From assembly GCF_003970675.1 (NCBI RefSeq), contig NZ_CP034562.1, forward strand, positions 372,001 through 436,000: 64,000 nucleotides of DNA, read 5' to 3'. Shown here piece by piece: positions 42,757 to 51,886 of the stretch (position 1 is the stretch's first letter; every line of letters begins with the position of its first letter). The translations under genes were made by a program, and so were the position numbers. A model generated the notes under the pieces. That model had not been told where the DNA came from. It ran no database searches and worked only from the letters and a program-made list of their open reading frames with translations. Source of the DNA: Flammeovirga pectinis (GTDB lineage: Bacteria > Bacteroidota > Bacteroidia > Cytophagales > Flammeovirgaceae).

Positions 42757-43275
42757 ATGTATAAATCTCTATTAATTTTCTTTTTACTCTTATTTTCTAT
42801 TCAAATAATTTCAGCTCAAGAAAAGAAAGAGCCAAAACACTTTATCTCAATTACTAATGCAAATACTTATATTCCAAAAGGAGCAGGAGTAGATAACTTA
42901 GATCATAAAGGACATTTTGTACCCGGTTTTGGTATTGATTATTTATATCGGTTTTTACCAAAATGGGAAGTGGGTATTATGGCAGACTTTGAAATAGGTG
43001 AGTATATTATTCCTCATGATGAACCATTAAAACGAGAAAATGCTTTAGTACTAGCAGTAGTAGCAACTTACACTCTTATTCCCAATTGGAATGTATTTAT
43101 GGGTGGAGGAGTAGAATTAGAAAAAGACCATAACCTTGGTATTTTTAGATTGGGTACAGAATATGCATTTCCAATCGGTCAGCAAGGTTGGGCAATTCCT
43201 TTGGGAGTATTTTATGATATAAAAGAAGGTTATGATGCCTGGTCTATTAGTGTGGGTGTTGGAAAAGCCTTTTAA
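42757..43275 (+). CDS. Small outer-membrane beta-barrel protein
   Basis: 172 aa. Signal peptide ends at IISAQ. The mature part has alternating hydrophobic strands with aromatic girdles (FVPGFGIDYLYRFLPKWEVGIMADFEIGE, WNVFMGGGVEL) and a C-terminal Phe (SISVGVGKAF), as in outer-membrane barrels. Unrelated in detail to the tandem family at 1479-4846. Ends at a strong bidirectional terminator. Confidence 0.7.
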   Translation: MYKSLLIFFLLLFSIQIISAQEKKEPKHFISITNANTYIPKGAGVDNLDHKGHFVPGFGIDYLYRFLPKWEVGIMADFEIGEYIIPHDEPLKRENALVLAVVATYTLIPNWNVFMGGGVELEKDHNLGIFRLGTEYAFPIGQQGWAIPLGVFYDIKEGYDAWSISVGVGKAF

Positions 43276-43280
43276 AACAA

Positions 43281-43316
43281 AAACGGATAGTTATTTTTTT
43301 GTAACTATCCGTTTTT
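43281..43316. terminator. Bidirectional terminator between the barrel and phosphoesterase genes
   Basis: AAACGGATAGTTA (43281-43293) pairs with TAACTATCCGTTT (43302-43314) with T and A runs on the flanks. Confidence 0.9.
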
Positions 43317-43318
43317 GA

Positions 43319-44578
43319 TTAACTTTTTAATATGATTTCTGTAATCTCTGGATCCATACCAATTCTACCTGCGTAGGCATGGTAGCCAAAGCCTCTATTT
43401 ACATACAATTTCTGATCTTCTTTTTCGTAAAGACCTGCCCATCTAGGGTATTTATATTGAACAGGACTCCATTTTATTCCAGGAATTTCTATTCCAAATT
43501 GCATTCCGTGAGTATGACCAGCCAACATTAAATCCATGTCTTTATGATCTGTCACTTTTTCATCCCAATGTGATGGATCATGAGAAAGAAGTATTTTAAA
43601 AGGAACATTGCCTAAACCTTGGTTTGCCTTATCTATATCTCCAAATTGAGGGAAAGGCTTTAAGCCCCAGTTTTCTACACCAACAATCCCTATTTTTTCT
43701 CCATCAATTTCTATAGCTCTATTCTCATTCAATAGTAAATCGAAACCAATATCTCTATTCGCCTTTTTTACAGCATCAAGATTTTGAATTTTTTCTGTAG
43801 CAGAATCCCATTGTACATAGTCTCCATAATCATGGTTTCCGAGAATAGAGTACATACCATGTTTTGCTTTTAAGTTTTTAAAGACTTCAATCCAACCGTC
43901 TGTTTCAGAAGCAAAATTATTCACTAGATCACCTGTGAAAACTATAATATCAGGGTTTCTGCTATTAATCATTTCAATTGCTTTAGCAACAGATTCATGT
44001 CCTTTAGGGAAACTACCAATATGAATATCTGATATTTGGATTACTTTAAAGCCATCAAAAGCTTTTGGTAAATTTTTGAATGACAGATTTTTTCTAATCA
44101 CCCTAAAGTTAAACCTACCTTTTGTGTAACCGTAGGCAAATGCACCCAATGGAATTGTAGCAAGTCCTGCACCTACAAATGTTAGAAATCTAGCTCTACT
44201 AATTGTATCTCCGCTAGGATTTACTTTGCTACCATTTTGGAAAAAGTGAAATACTTTACTTCCCATGTAGGCAAGATCATCTGCCCCATGAAAAATATTA
44301 AAAACTAACTTTGTAGCAATAGACATTAATAATAATGCACTAATGCTAAAGAAAATATTTGTGTATTCTGGTAACCTAAACTTATCTAAGTTGAGAACAG
44401 TCCAAATTAATGACAAGTAAACAGTTGTATTAAATAGCCAATAAATTCCTGTGGCTATTTGTCTGTACATCGGAGAAATATTTTCTGTAATTAATCGAAT
44501 ACCTTTAAAAGCGTAAAGGTCTATTGAAGTAATTACAACCAATACAACACCAAGAATAATTAATGCTTTGCTATTCAT
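43319..44578 (-). CDS. Membrane-bound metallophosphoesterase (YkuE-like)
   Basis: 419 aa. N-terminal ~130 residues hold several membrane segments; the C-terminal ~270 residues are a calcineurin-like phosphoesterase with the metal motifs ISDIHIG, FTGDLVNN, LGNHDY, LSHDP and AGHTHGMQFG. The YkuE/LpxG-type enzymes act on lipids or envelope substrates at the membrane; the substrate here is unknown. A DUF457-type hydrolase gene lies upstream on the same strand (gap ~80 bp). Confidence 0.85.
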   Translation of the reverse strand: MNSKALIILGVVLVVITSIDLYAFKGIRLITENISPMYRQIATGIYWLFNTTVYLSLIWTVLNLDKFRLPEYTNIFFSISALLLMSIATKLVFNIFHGADDLAYMGSKVFHFFQNGSKVNPSGDTISRARFLTFVGAGLATIPLGAFAYGYTKGRFNFRVIRKNLSFKNLPKAFDGFKVIQISDIHIGSFPKGHESVAKAIEMINSRNPDIIVFTGDLVNNFASETDGWIEVFKNLKAKHGMYSILGNHDYGDYVQWDSATEKIQNLDAVKKANRDIGFDLLLNENRAIEIDGEKIGIVGVENWGLKPFPQFGDIDKANQGLGNVPFKILLSHDPSHWDEKVTDHKDMDLMLAGHTHGMQFGIEIPGIKWSPVQYKYPRWAGLYEKEDQKLYVNRGFGYHAYAGRIGMDPEITEIILKS

Positions 44579-44661
44579 GTTTGTAAATAAATTAATTTGA
44601 CATAATTATTGTTCAAACAACTATTATACTAAAATACAATAACTGACAAATTGGCTTATTG

Positions 44662-45696
44662 TTATAAAGCAATGTTTTCTTTATGTCCAAAAACCCTTTT
44701 TAGATAGGCGATCATGTATTCTTTAGAGGGTTTAAAGCGATAACTTTTTTGTTCGTAATCTATAGAACCATCTTTATTAGGTGTTAAATGATAAACAAAA
44801 ACAGTTCTTCCTTTCCCTTTTCCTTTCCATCCATCAAATGTTCCGAAACGAAGATCGTTTATCCAAATGCTATTACCGTGATCTTCTACTGTATAGAAAC
44901 CTTTGGTAACATATAACAACTTATCCGTTTTAGAAGATGGTGGCAGTTTATTTAAAAGTTGATGGTTTTTAGGAGAAACTGAAAAAGTGACTTTTTTATC
45001 TTTATCAAAAACGGAATAAAAACCAGTGTAATAGGTCGAATCAGTTTGTACACTAGTTGCCCAAAGCCAAATGTTTAAAGGAGTAGGCTTTGTGATATAC
45101 TTTTGATAAGTAATTCCTTGCTCTTTTAAATTGGCTTCGAATACATTATTCGCTTTATTCTGTAGCACAAACCCTAATAGTAGATAGGCTGTACTAATCC
45201 CCAATCCTATATAATTTAATTGTTGTCTAATCTTACTGTCTTTAGGTTTACATAGAGCAATAATTAATAGAATCATAAAAGGGAGAGTATAATGCGGATC
45301 TACTACAAATACGGTGTAGGTAGCAAAACCATAAGGAGTAAATGGCCACATTAATTGTGTGCCCCAAGTTGTGCAGGTATCAAGTAATGAATGGGTAATG
45401 AACCCTAAGAAAAACAGTAATGTCCATTCTTTAAAAGTGTCTTTTTGTTTGCCAAATAATTTATGACATAAATAGCCAAATATTGGTGCAGCTAAAAAGC
45501 AAAATAAAAATGAATGGGTAACACTTCTATGAAAAGTTAACTCTCCAACGGTATCTAAGAATGGAGATGCCAAGGTATCTAAATCTGGAATTGTTCCTGC
45601 AATAGCTCCAAAAATGGCTGCTTTAAGACCTATTTTTTTACCTAAAACAGCTTCTCCAACAGATGCACCTAAAACAACTTGAGTTAGTGAGTCCAT
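44662..45696 (-). CDS. YdjM-like membrane-bound metal-dependent hydrolase
   Basis: 344 aa. The N-terminal ~150 residues form the YdjM (DUF457) domain: MDSLTQVVLGASVGEAVLG, GTIPDLDTLA, HRSVTHSFL and FLGFITHSLLDTCTTWGTQ, with the conserved His/Asp residues between membrane segments. The C-terminal half is soluble, with WLWATSVQTDSTYYTGFYSVFD. Function of the family is not firmly known. Probably one unit with 43319. Confidence 0.85.
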   Translation of the reverse strand: MDSLTQVVLGASVGEAVLGKKIGLKAAIFGAIAGTIPDLDTLASPFLDTVGELTFHRSVTHSFLFCFLAAPIFGYLCHKLFGKQKDTFKEWTLLFFLGFITHSLLDTCTTWGTQLMWPFTPYGFATYTVFVVDPHYTLPFMILLIIALCKPKDSKIRQQLNYIGLGISTAYLLLGFVLQNKANNVFEANLKEQGITYQKYITKPTPLNIWLWATSVQTDSTYYTGFYSVFDKDKKVTFSVSPKNHQLLNKLPPSSKTDKLLYVTKGFYTVEDHGNSIWINDLRFGTFDGWKGKGKGRTVFVYHLTPNKDGSIDYEQKSYRFKPSKEYMIAYLKRVFGHKENIAL

Positions 45697-45952
45697 ATAT
45701 ATTCGTTAAATATTATTAAAAAAGTGAGTTTTTTTAAACAAAAAATATCTCTAACAATGTCTACACGATAAAATTTAAATTTTAGGATAAATAATTGTTC
45801 ATATCGGAGAAAGATTAGTTGTTTAATTTACACATAAAATAAATCTCGACTGAAAACAGAGTTTCTATTTTTTTATCATTAAGCAAACTTGATAAATAAT
45901 TTTTGATTCAACTAATCTAAATTTTCAATCTAACTTAACTATCATTTTAATT

Positions 45953-46210
45953 ATGAAAATTAAACACTTAATCATTGCAAACATTGTAGCATGTTCATTT
46001 ATTGCATGTGCTCAAGAGGCCAAACAACAAGACGAAGTAGTAGAAGAAGAAGTTGTTGAAGTAGTAGAAGTTGTAGAGACAGTTACTGAAGAAGTAAAGG
46101 TTGCTAACGACACAACTATTGTTTTAACAGCAACAGAAGAAGTAGTAAAAGAAGAGGTTTTGGAAGAAGCTGAAGCACAAGAAACGGTACCAACTGGAAA
46201 GCCTGAGTAA
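45953..46210 (+). CDS. Small acidic Val/Glu-rich lipoprotein
   Basis: 85 aa. Lipoprotein signal peptide with lipobox FIAC (Cys19), then a low-complexity run of Glu and Val (for example VVEEEVVEVVEVVETV) to the end. The low-complexity part makes any homology doubtful. Surface display is suggested by the acidic residues. Followed by a perfect terminator. Confidence 0.65.
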   Translation: MKIKHLIIANIVACSFIACAQEAKQQDEVVEEEVVEVVEVVETVTEEVKVANDTTIVLTATEEVVKEEVLEEAEAQETVPTGKPE

Positions 46211-46230
46211 TACTTTACTACGCATAAATT

Positions 46231-46266
46231 AAAAGGAGATCATAGCAACTATGATCTCCTTTTTTC
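46231..46266. terminator. Bidirectional terminator after the acidic lipoprotein gene
   Basis: AAAAGGAGATCATAG (46231-46245) pairs perfectly with CTATGATCTCCTTTT (46249-46263), loop CAA, with a T run to 46265. Confidence 0.93.
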
Positions 46267-47049
46267 TTACCAAGATATTTTTTCTTTATTTAAAAAAGAG
46301 GAAATTCCTTTTTTGCAATCTGCTGATTCTCTTGCTTTAGCATTTTCTTTTACCGCAATATTTAATGCTTCTTCAATTGGTAAATGCCACGTGGAATTTA
46401 ATAATTTCTTTGTATTCATTTTTGCCTCTAAAGAAGTTTCTGATATTAACTTTAAAGCAAAGCTTTCTACTTCTTCTTCTAAATTAGCTTCTGTGGTAAT
46501 TCCATTGATTAGCCCATATTCTAAAGCTTTATCAGCTGTTATAGTTTGTGCAGAAAGCAACAATTGTTTGGCCTTTCCTTCTCCAATTTTGCGGGCCAAA
46601 AATATACTTACAATTGCAGGTATAAAACCAATTTTCACTTCAGAATAACAAAATTTCGTATTGTTAGCAGCAAAAGAAAAATCGCATAAAGTAGCTAATC
46701 CACAGCCCCCAGCAATAGCAGCTCCGTGAACACTAGCTATAATTATTTTAGGGAAAGTATATATTTTATAAAATAACTCTTTTAATGCATTAGAGTCGTT
46801 TACGTTTTCCTCAAAAGAGAAATTCTGAAGGTTTTGTATGTATTGTAAATCAGCACCAGCACAAAAAGCTTTTCCTGCACCTTTTAGTACTACAGCACTT
46901 ACTTCTGTATCATTTTCAATTTCATTTAAAACCTTTGATAATTCTGCCACTAAATCAGCATTTAGAGCATTTCTTTTCTCTGGCCTATTTAAAGTGATGT
47001 ACGCTATTCGTTGTTTTTTTATAAAAATTAGAAGAGAATTGTCCAACAT
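46267..47049 (-). CDS. Enoyl-CoA hydratase/isomerase family protein
   Basis: 260 aa crotonase-fold enzyme. Oxyanion-hole motifs GKAFCAGADLQYI (~60-72) and HGAAIAGGCGLATLCDF (~110-126), then SEVKIGFIPAIVS. Glu residues corresponding to the hydratase pair are partly replaced (Glu in SEVKIG is present), so hydratase is likely but another crotonase activity such as methylglutaconyl-CoA hydratase is possible. Single gene. Confidence 0.82.
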   Translation of the reverse strand: MLDNSLLIFIKKQRIAYITLNRPEKRNALNADLVAELSKVLNEIENDTEVSAVVLKGAGKAFCAGADLQYIQNLQNFSFEENVNDSNALKELFYKIYTFPKIIIASVHGAAIAGGCGLATLCDFSFAANNTKFCYSEVKIGFIPAIVSIFLARKIGEGKAKQLLLSAQTITADKALEYGLINGITTEANLEEEVESFALKLISETSLEAKMNTKKLLNSTWHLPIEEALNIAVKENAKARESADCKKGISSFLNKEKISW

Positions 47050-47165
47050 GTTAATTGATATTTAATTGGTGATAAATAGCATCGATTAAACAACTAATAT
47101 CTATTATTTTCACTGCTAATCAAAAAACACCTTATATCAATCATAAATTAATTTAACTAACCATT

Positions 47166-48836
47166 ATGAAATCAGATATTGAAATAGCACGATCAACAAT
47201 CCTAAAAAAAATTATAGAGGTTGGTAACGGAATTGGCATTGCAGATGAAAACATAATTCCTTACGGACATTATATGGCTAAAGTACCCTATGAGGTCATA
47301 AACCAAGAAGAGATCAAAAAGAAAAAGCTAATACTAGTCACTGCCATTACTCCTACAAGAGCTGGAATTGGAAAGACAACTACATCTGTGGGGTTAGCAC
47401 TAGGTTTACAAAAATTGGGTAAAAATGCTATTCCTGCATTAAGAGAGCCTTCTTTAGGTGTTTGTTTTGGTATGAAAGGAGGGGCAGCAGGTGGAGGTCA
47501 TGCACAAGTTTTACCTATGGAAGATATCAATCTTCATTTTACAGGTGATTTTCATGCGGTAACATCAGCCAATAATATGATTTCTGCATTAGTAGATAAT
47601 CATCAACACTTTGAAAGAGCTTCTGGCAAGCAGCTAAAATCAATTAATTGGAGGAGAGTTCTTGATGTAAACGATAGAACATTGAGACAAATTGTTACAG
47701 GGTTAGGTGGTATTGGAAATGGAGACGTGGCTGAGGCCGGTTTTGATATCACTCCTGCATCGGAACTAATGGCTATTCTATGCTTAGCTGAATCAAAAGA
47801 AGATTTAGAAGAAAGAATTGGTAATATCTATCTAGGTTACAATCATAATAACGATCCTGTCTTTGTAAAAGATTTAGATATTCAGGGGGCAATGGCTGTT
47901 CTTTTAAAAGATGCAATTCATCCTAACTTAGTACAAACTACAGAGAATTCTCCGGCATTTATACATGGAGGTCCTTTTGCAAATATTGCTCATGGTTGTA
48001 ACTCTGTTCTTGCTACTAAAATGGCTATGCAACATGCAGATTATACCATAACAGAGGCAGGGTTTGGGGCAGATCTAGGTGCTGAAAAGTTCTTTAATAT
48101 TAAATGTAGAAATGCAGGTTTAAATCCAGACTTAACTGTAATAGTGGCAACATCACAGGCGTTAAAATTACATGGCGGTGTTGCTTTAGAAGATATAAAA
48201 TCACCTAATTTGGTAGGGCTTAAAGAAGGTATGCTAAACCTTGAACGCCATATAGAAAATATGAAAGGTTTTGGGCAAACGGTTTTAGTTACTTTTAATC
48301 AGTATTCTTTTGATACGGATGAGGAAATGGAATTTGTAGCATCTTGGTGTAAAGAACGTGATGTAGAATTTGCCATAAATGATAGCTTTGCCAAAGGGGG
48401 AAAAGGTGCAGTTGATTTAGCTCAGAAAGTAATTGACTTAATTGAAACAAAACCTTCTGGACCTTTACAATTTACCTACGAACTAGATGATTCTATCTAC
48501 AATAAATTGGATAAAATTGCGAAGAAGATTTATAGAGCAGATGGAATTAAATTAGATAATAAAGCATTAAAGAAATTGAAACGCATTGAGAAATACGGCA
48601 TGGGTAATTTACCCGTTTGTATTGCAAAAACACAAAGTTCTTTTACAGACGATGCAAAAATACTTGGAGCACCAAATGGTGGATTCCATATTCATTTCGA
48701 AGATTTATTGATTAATAATGGAGCTGGTTTTATTGTAGCTAGGGCAGGGAGTATTATGCGAATGCCTGGTTTACCACGTGTACCTCAAGCAAATAAAATA
48801 AAGTTTGTTGATGGTAATATTGAAGGATTAAGCTAA
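47166..48836 (+). CDS. fhs: Formate-tetrahydrofolate ligase
   Basis: 556 aa, the normal length. ATP-binding motif [20 protein letters not shown] (~60-79), then [22 protein letters not shown], and the C-terminal [13 protein letters not shown]. It makes 10-formyl-THF from formate, ATP and tetrahydrofolate. No fold or mtd partner is adjacent. Strong terminator after it. No riboswitch was seen in the 116 bp upstream. Confidence 0.95.
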   Translation: MKSDIEIARSTILKKIIEVGNGIGIADENIIPYGHYMAKVPYEVINQEEIKKKKLILVTAITPTRAGIGKTTTSVGLALGLQKLGKNAIPALREPSLGVCFGMKGGAAGGGHAQVLPMEDINLHFTGDFHAVTSANNMISALVDNHQHFERASGKQLKSINWRRVLDVNDRTLRQIVTGLGGIGNGDVAEAGFDITPASELMAILCLAESKEDLEERIGNIYLGYNHNNDPVFVKDLDIQGAMAVLLKDAIHPNLVQTTENSPAFIHGGPFANIAHGCNSVLATKMAMQHADYTITEAGFGADLGAEKFFNIKCRNAGLNPDLTVIVATSQALKLHGGVALEDIKSPNLVGLKEGMLNLERHIENMKGFGQTVLVTFNQYSFDTDEEMEFVASWCKERDVEFAINDSFAKGGKGAVDLAQKVIDLIETKPSGPLQFTYELDDSIYNKLDKIAKKIYRADGIKLDNKALKKLKRIEKYGMGNLPVCIAKTQSSFTDDAKILGAPNGGFHIHFEDLLINNGAGFIVARAGSIMRMPGLPRVPQANKIKFVDGNIEGLS

Positions 48837-48840
48837 AATA

Positions 48841-48877
48841 AAAAAGAGCGTTGATATCTAAATCAACGCTCTTTTTT
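48841..48877. terminator. Bidirectional terminator between fhs and the TerD-like gene
   Basis: AAAAAGAGCGTTGAT (48841-48855) pairs perfectly with ATCAACGCTCTTTTT (48862-48876). Confidence 0.93.
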
Positions 48878-48895
48878 GTAGTAAAAGATAACTAC

Positions 48896-49519
48896 TTAAC
48901 TATATTTTATCTGAAGGTATTTGATTGTACCTTCTATATCTCTTGATCTAATTGGTTCCCCGAGTGCTTCGAATTTCCAATTACCATCTAATTTATACAA
49001 TCTTCCCATTATCATGGATACATATCCTGAAAATTCTTGATCAGATGATAAATTAAATGTAGCCAATATCTCGTTCTTAGTATACATTCTTACTTCTGAA
49101 AAAGGAATTGTAGCAAAGTCCTGTTTTTTGTAAGAGTTAAGGTATAAAAATATTTGATCTATATCAGGCTGTACTTCATCAAGGTGAATTTGGATTGTCT
49201 CGTTGTCTAAACCATCATCTTCGCCATCATCACCTTCTAGGTCATCGCCTGTATGTGTAACAGCACCATCAGGAGAGGTTAACTCGTTATAATAGACAGT
49301 ATAAATTTCATTCATTTCTTTATCGAATGCACTTATACTCGCGTCTAAATCAACATTTACTTTGTGGTTTATTAAACCAAATAAAGCTTTACCTTGTATA
49401 GCTCCCCAATTTACGCCTACTCTTAAAAAATCTAACTTATTGCCGTCTTTCTTCATTAAAGAAATTTTACTTCCTTTAGAGAGTGATATTCCGGACTTTT
49501 TTGTTAGTGATGTATTCAT
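48896..49519 (-). CDS. TerD-family (TerZ-like) stress protein
   Basis: 207 aa with one TerD domain: SLSKGSKISL at the start, VDLDASI with Ca2+-binding Asp residues, HTGDDLEGDDGEDDGLDNE, and a long acidic loop that differs from canonical TerD. TerD domains bind Ca2+ and belong to the tellurite/phage/colicin stress response. Follows the terD gene at 49576 by 56 bp and is the last gene of the putative PspA-TerD unit. Confidence 0.85.
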   Translation of the reverse strand: MNTSLTKKSGISLSKGSKISLMKKDGNKLDFLRVGVNWGAIQGKALFGLINHKVNVDLDASISAFDKEMNEIYTVYYNELTSPDGAVTHTGDDLEGDDGEDDGLDNETIQIHLDEVQPDIDQIFLYLNSYKKQDFATIPFSEVRMYTKNEILATFNLSSDQEFSGYVSMIMGRLYKLDGNWKFEALGEPIRSRDIEGTIKYLQIKYS

Positions 49520-49575
49520 ACTTGCAATGATATTTATCTATGTGCTAATTTATTAGAGGACAATAGTGTGCTTAT

Positions 49576-50139
49576 TTAAGCATATTTATCAACATAACCT
49601 TGTAATCCAATTTTAGATCCTATGCCAGAGGCAACAAAGTTCCATTCTTTTCCATTTCTGATAAGACGACCAAATTCCATATCTGTTACACTCTTAAAGT
49701 TATCATCGTCTAAATTATAACGAATAATTTCTCTTTGTGTATCAATATCTACAATTCTGATATACGCATTTGATAGCATACCAAAGTGATGTCTTAAAAC
49801 ATCTGCATTGTGTATAGATGCAACAAATACAAGTTCAGTAACAGCATCGGATATTTTAGATAAATGAGCAAGGATCATTTCGTCATCACCTTCACCTTTA
49901 CCTGTTCTATTATCACCTGTATGCTCAATGCTATTATCAGGTGATTTTAAATTATTAAAAAAAACAAAGAATTCATCTGCAGGTAATTTTCCAGTTTTAT
50001 CAATCATAAAAACTGAAGCATCTAGGTCTACAGTGTTGCCTGGAACCATATCCCAACCAAGACCAACCATTATTTTATCTAGGTTTCCATCATCTTTAGA
50101 AAGATTGAACCTTCCACCTTTTTTTAAGGAAATACTCAT
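49576..50139 (-). CDS. terD: TerD-family stress protein
   Basis: 187 aa canonical TerD: MSISLKKGGRFNLSK, VGLGWDM, VDLDASVFMID, HTGDNRTGKGEGDDE (Ca2+ sites) and FGRLIRNGKEWNFVASG. It lies 190 bp after the PspA-like gene and 56 bp before a second TerD gene. Ter proteins act in membrane-linked stress responses; no TerC gene is present here. Confidence 0.92.
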   Translation of the reverse strand: MSISLKKGGRFNLSKDDGNLDKIMVGLGWDMVPGNTVDLDASVFMIDKTGKLPADEFFVFFNNLKSPDNSIEHTGDNRTGKGEGDDEMILAHLSKISDAVTELVFVASIHNADVLRHHFGMLSNAYIRIVDIDTQREIIRYNLDDDNFKSVTDMEFGRLIRNGKEWNFVASGIGSKIGLQGYVDKYA

Positions 50140-50329
50140 AATACGCTCGTGAATAGAAGTTAATTAAGTCTGTTTAATGAACGAATAAGTTAGATTAAAG
50201 TTGTAGTTTAACAGAAGAAAATCTTCATAGTAATATAGAGCAACCTACTATTTTATTCGTTTTTGAAGTTTTAGATAAGTAATTTTTCTTGTTAGATACT
50301 TTACTTATATATAAATATAGAAATTCAGT

Positions 50330-51019
50330 TTATTTTTTATTGAAAAAATTATCAATTTTCTGATCATTGACTGTTTTTTCCTTTTTATCAAAAAAGTTGT
50401 TGATAAGGCTATTATCAGTCTCTTCTTTTTTAGGAATACTATCTTCAGTAAAGAAATCATTTATTTTATTCGAAGAGTTTTCTTCTGCAATAGAAGTATC
50501 TAGCATCTGATTTATCTCTAATTCTAGTAGATCATTTTCTTCATAAACTTTATCATCTAAAAGTTTATTGCTTAAATCTTCAAGAAAAGCTTTTACATCA
50601 AATACCTTTTCTTCTGGGTGTCCTTTTATCTGAATAACCTTAGCAGAAATGGCTTCAATTTGGAAGTCTATTGTAGAAATATCACAAGCAAACTGTACAA
50701 TTTCAGTTTCTAATTGCTCAATAATATCGTTGTACTTTTTTATTTCAGACTTTAAGGTATTCCCGTATTCATTCAATTGCATAGCTTTACTACGGCTATT
50801 TTGCTCTAGTTTTGCTTTAATGTCAAAATCATTTTTTAGGATATGCTTTTTTACAATTTCACTTTTTTCTTCTAATTGTCTACACTGGTTTTTTGCTTTT
50901 AAGTGATAGCTAACCGTTAAAGATTTTTGTGTCTTTAACTCGCGTAAACTACTATTCAAATCCATAACAGGAGAAGAATGCTTCTTAGAGTTGATAATTT
51001 GTTTAAAGCGGTTCCACAT
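50330..51019 (-). CDS. PspA/IM30-like coiled-coil protein with C-terminal FF repeats
   Basis: 229 aa. Residues ~1-165 are helical coiled coil with the PspA-type start MWNRFKQIINSK and LKTQKSL..AKNQCRQLEEKSEIVKKH. The tail carries three short repeats: KINDFF (185-190), LINNFF (205-210) and KIDNFF (221-226), separated by acidic/Lys linkers. PspA proteins coat and repair damaged membranes. Neighbours: patatin 42 bp upstream, TerD genes downstream. The PspA label is by pattern. Confidence 0.6.
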   Translation of the reverse strand: MWNRFKQIINSKKHSSPVMDLNSSLRELKTQKSLTVSYHLKAKNQCRQLEEKSEIVKKHILKNDFDIKAKLEQNSRSKAMQLNEYGNTLKSEIKKYNDIIEQLETEIVQFACDISTIDFQIEAISAKVIQIKGHPEEKVFDVKAFLEDLSNKLLDDKVYEENDLLELEINQMLDTSIAEENSSNKINDFFTEDSIPKKEETDNSLINNFFDKKEKTVNDQKIDNFFNKK

Positions 51020-51061
51020 AAGACAGCAATAGGAAAGTATTAAATGAGTTTCTTCTACACG

Positions 51062-51886
51062 CTACAGTTTATTAAGCTCTTCACGTAATTTGAGTAAAGC
51101 ATTATGATGTTTGGCAGTTTCTTCGTAACCAACATCAACAATTTCACTCAGTTTATCTGGATGTGTATCGAAAGTGTTAAAATTAATCAAATCTTGTGGG
51201 AAAATCGCTATGTCACAGTCATTTAATTTATGAAGTTCCTCTTTGTCTCCCTTTAAAGATAAAGCTCTTAAGGCTATTTTTTGAACACTATTCAGTTCAT
51301 TTTTATCATATGTTCTAATAGGTGATACATAAACGCCAATAACTTTTTCGCATTTATTTCTGATAACATCTAAAGGAAAGTGATTTAGAATTCCTCCATC
51401 ACTGTAGATAATATCATCAATTTCCATTGGAGAAAATACAAAAGGATATGCTGAAGAAGCAAGAACGGCATCAACAATAGAGCCTTTACTAAATACTTTT
51501 TCTTCTGCATTTTGCATATCAGTAGCCACTACAAAGAGGTCTTTTTCACAGGCTTCAAAATCATCTTCTTTAAGAATAGTCTTAAAATCATCTTTTAAAG
51601 AAATAGGATTGATAATTCCTTTAAATGTCATGTGAGGCTTAAAAAAGGCTCTCTTTTTCCAATTGAATAAATCAGTTTTAATAAAAAAATCTTGGATTTC
51701 TGTAAGTGGAGTTCCATATGCATACATAGAACCAACAATTGATCCCGCACTGGTGCCAGCAACTGCATCTGGAACAATGCCTAATTCTTTAAGGTAAAAT
51801 AAAACACCAATATGTGCTAAACCTTTTGCTCCACCACCAGACAAAACTAAACCTAGTTTGTAAGGTTTTTTATTACTTGTGCTCAT
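51062..51886 (-). CDS. Patatin-like phospholipase
   Basis: 274 aa. Oxyanion loop GGGAKG (17-22), nucleophile Ser46 in AGTSAG, and the catalytic Asp in SDGGILNHFP. RssA-like length. It would hydrolyse acyl esters of lipids in the cytoplasm or at the membrane. It overlaps the end of the acyltransferase gene by 14 bp and precedes the PspA-like gene by 42 bp, which suggests co-expression of lipid breakdown and membrane repair. Confidence 0.88.
   Translation of the reverse strand: MSTSNKKPYKLGLVLSGGGAKGLAHIGVLFYLKELGIVPDAVAGTSAGSIVGSMYAYGTPLTEIQDFFIKTDLFNWKKRAFFKPHMTFKGIINPISLKDDFKTILKEDDFEACEKDLFVVATDMQNAEEKVFSKGSIVDAVLASSAYPFVFSPMEIDDIIYSDGGILNHFPLDVIRNKCEKVIGVYVSPIRTYDKNELNSVQKIALRALSLKGDKEELHKLNDCDIAIFPQDLINFNTFDTHPDKLSEIVDVGYEETAKHHNALLKLREELNKL

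Noticed and set aside
47050-47165. Riboswitch before fhs
   Set aside because: The sequence is AT-rich and shows no conserved riboswitch core that I could recognise.
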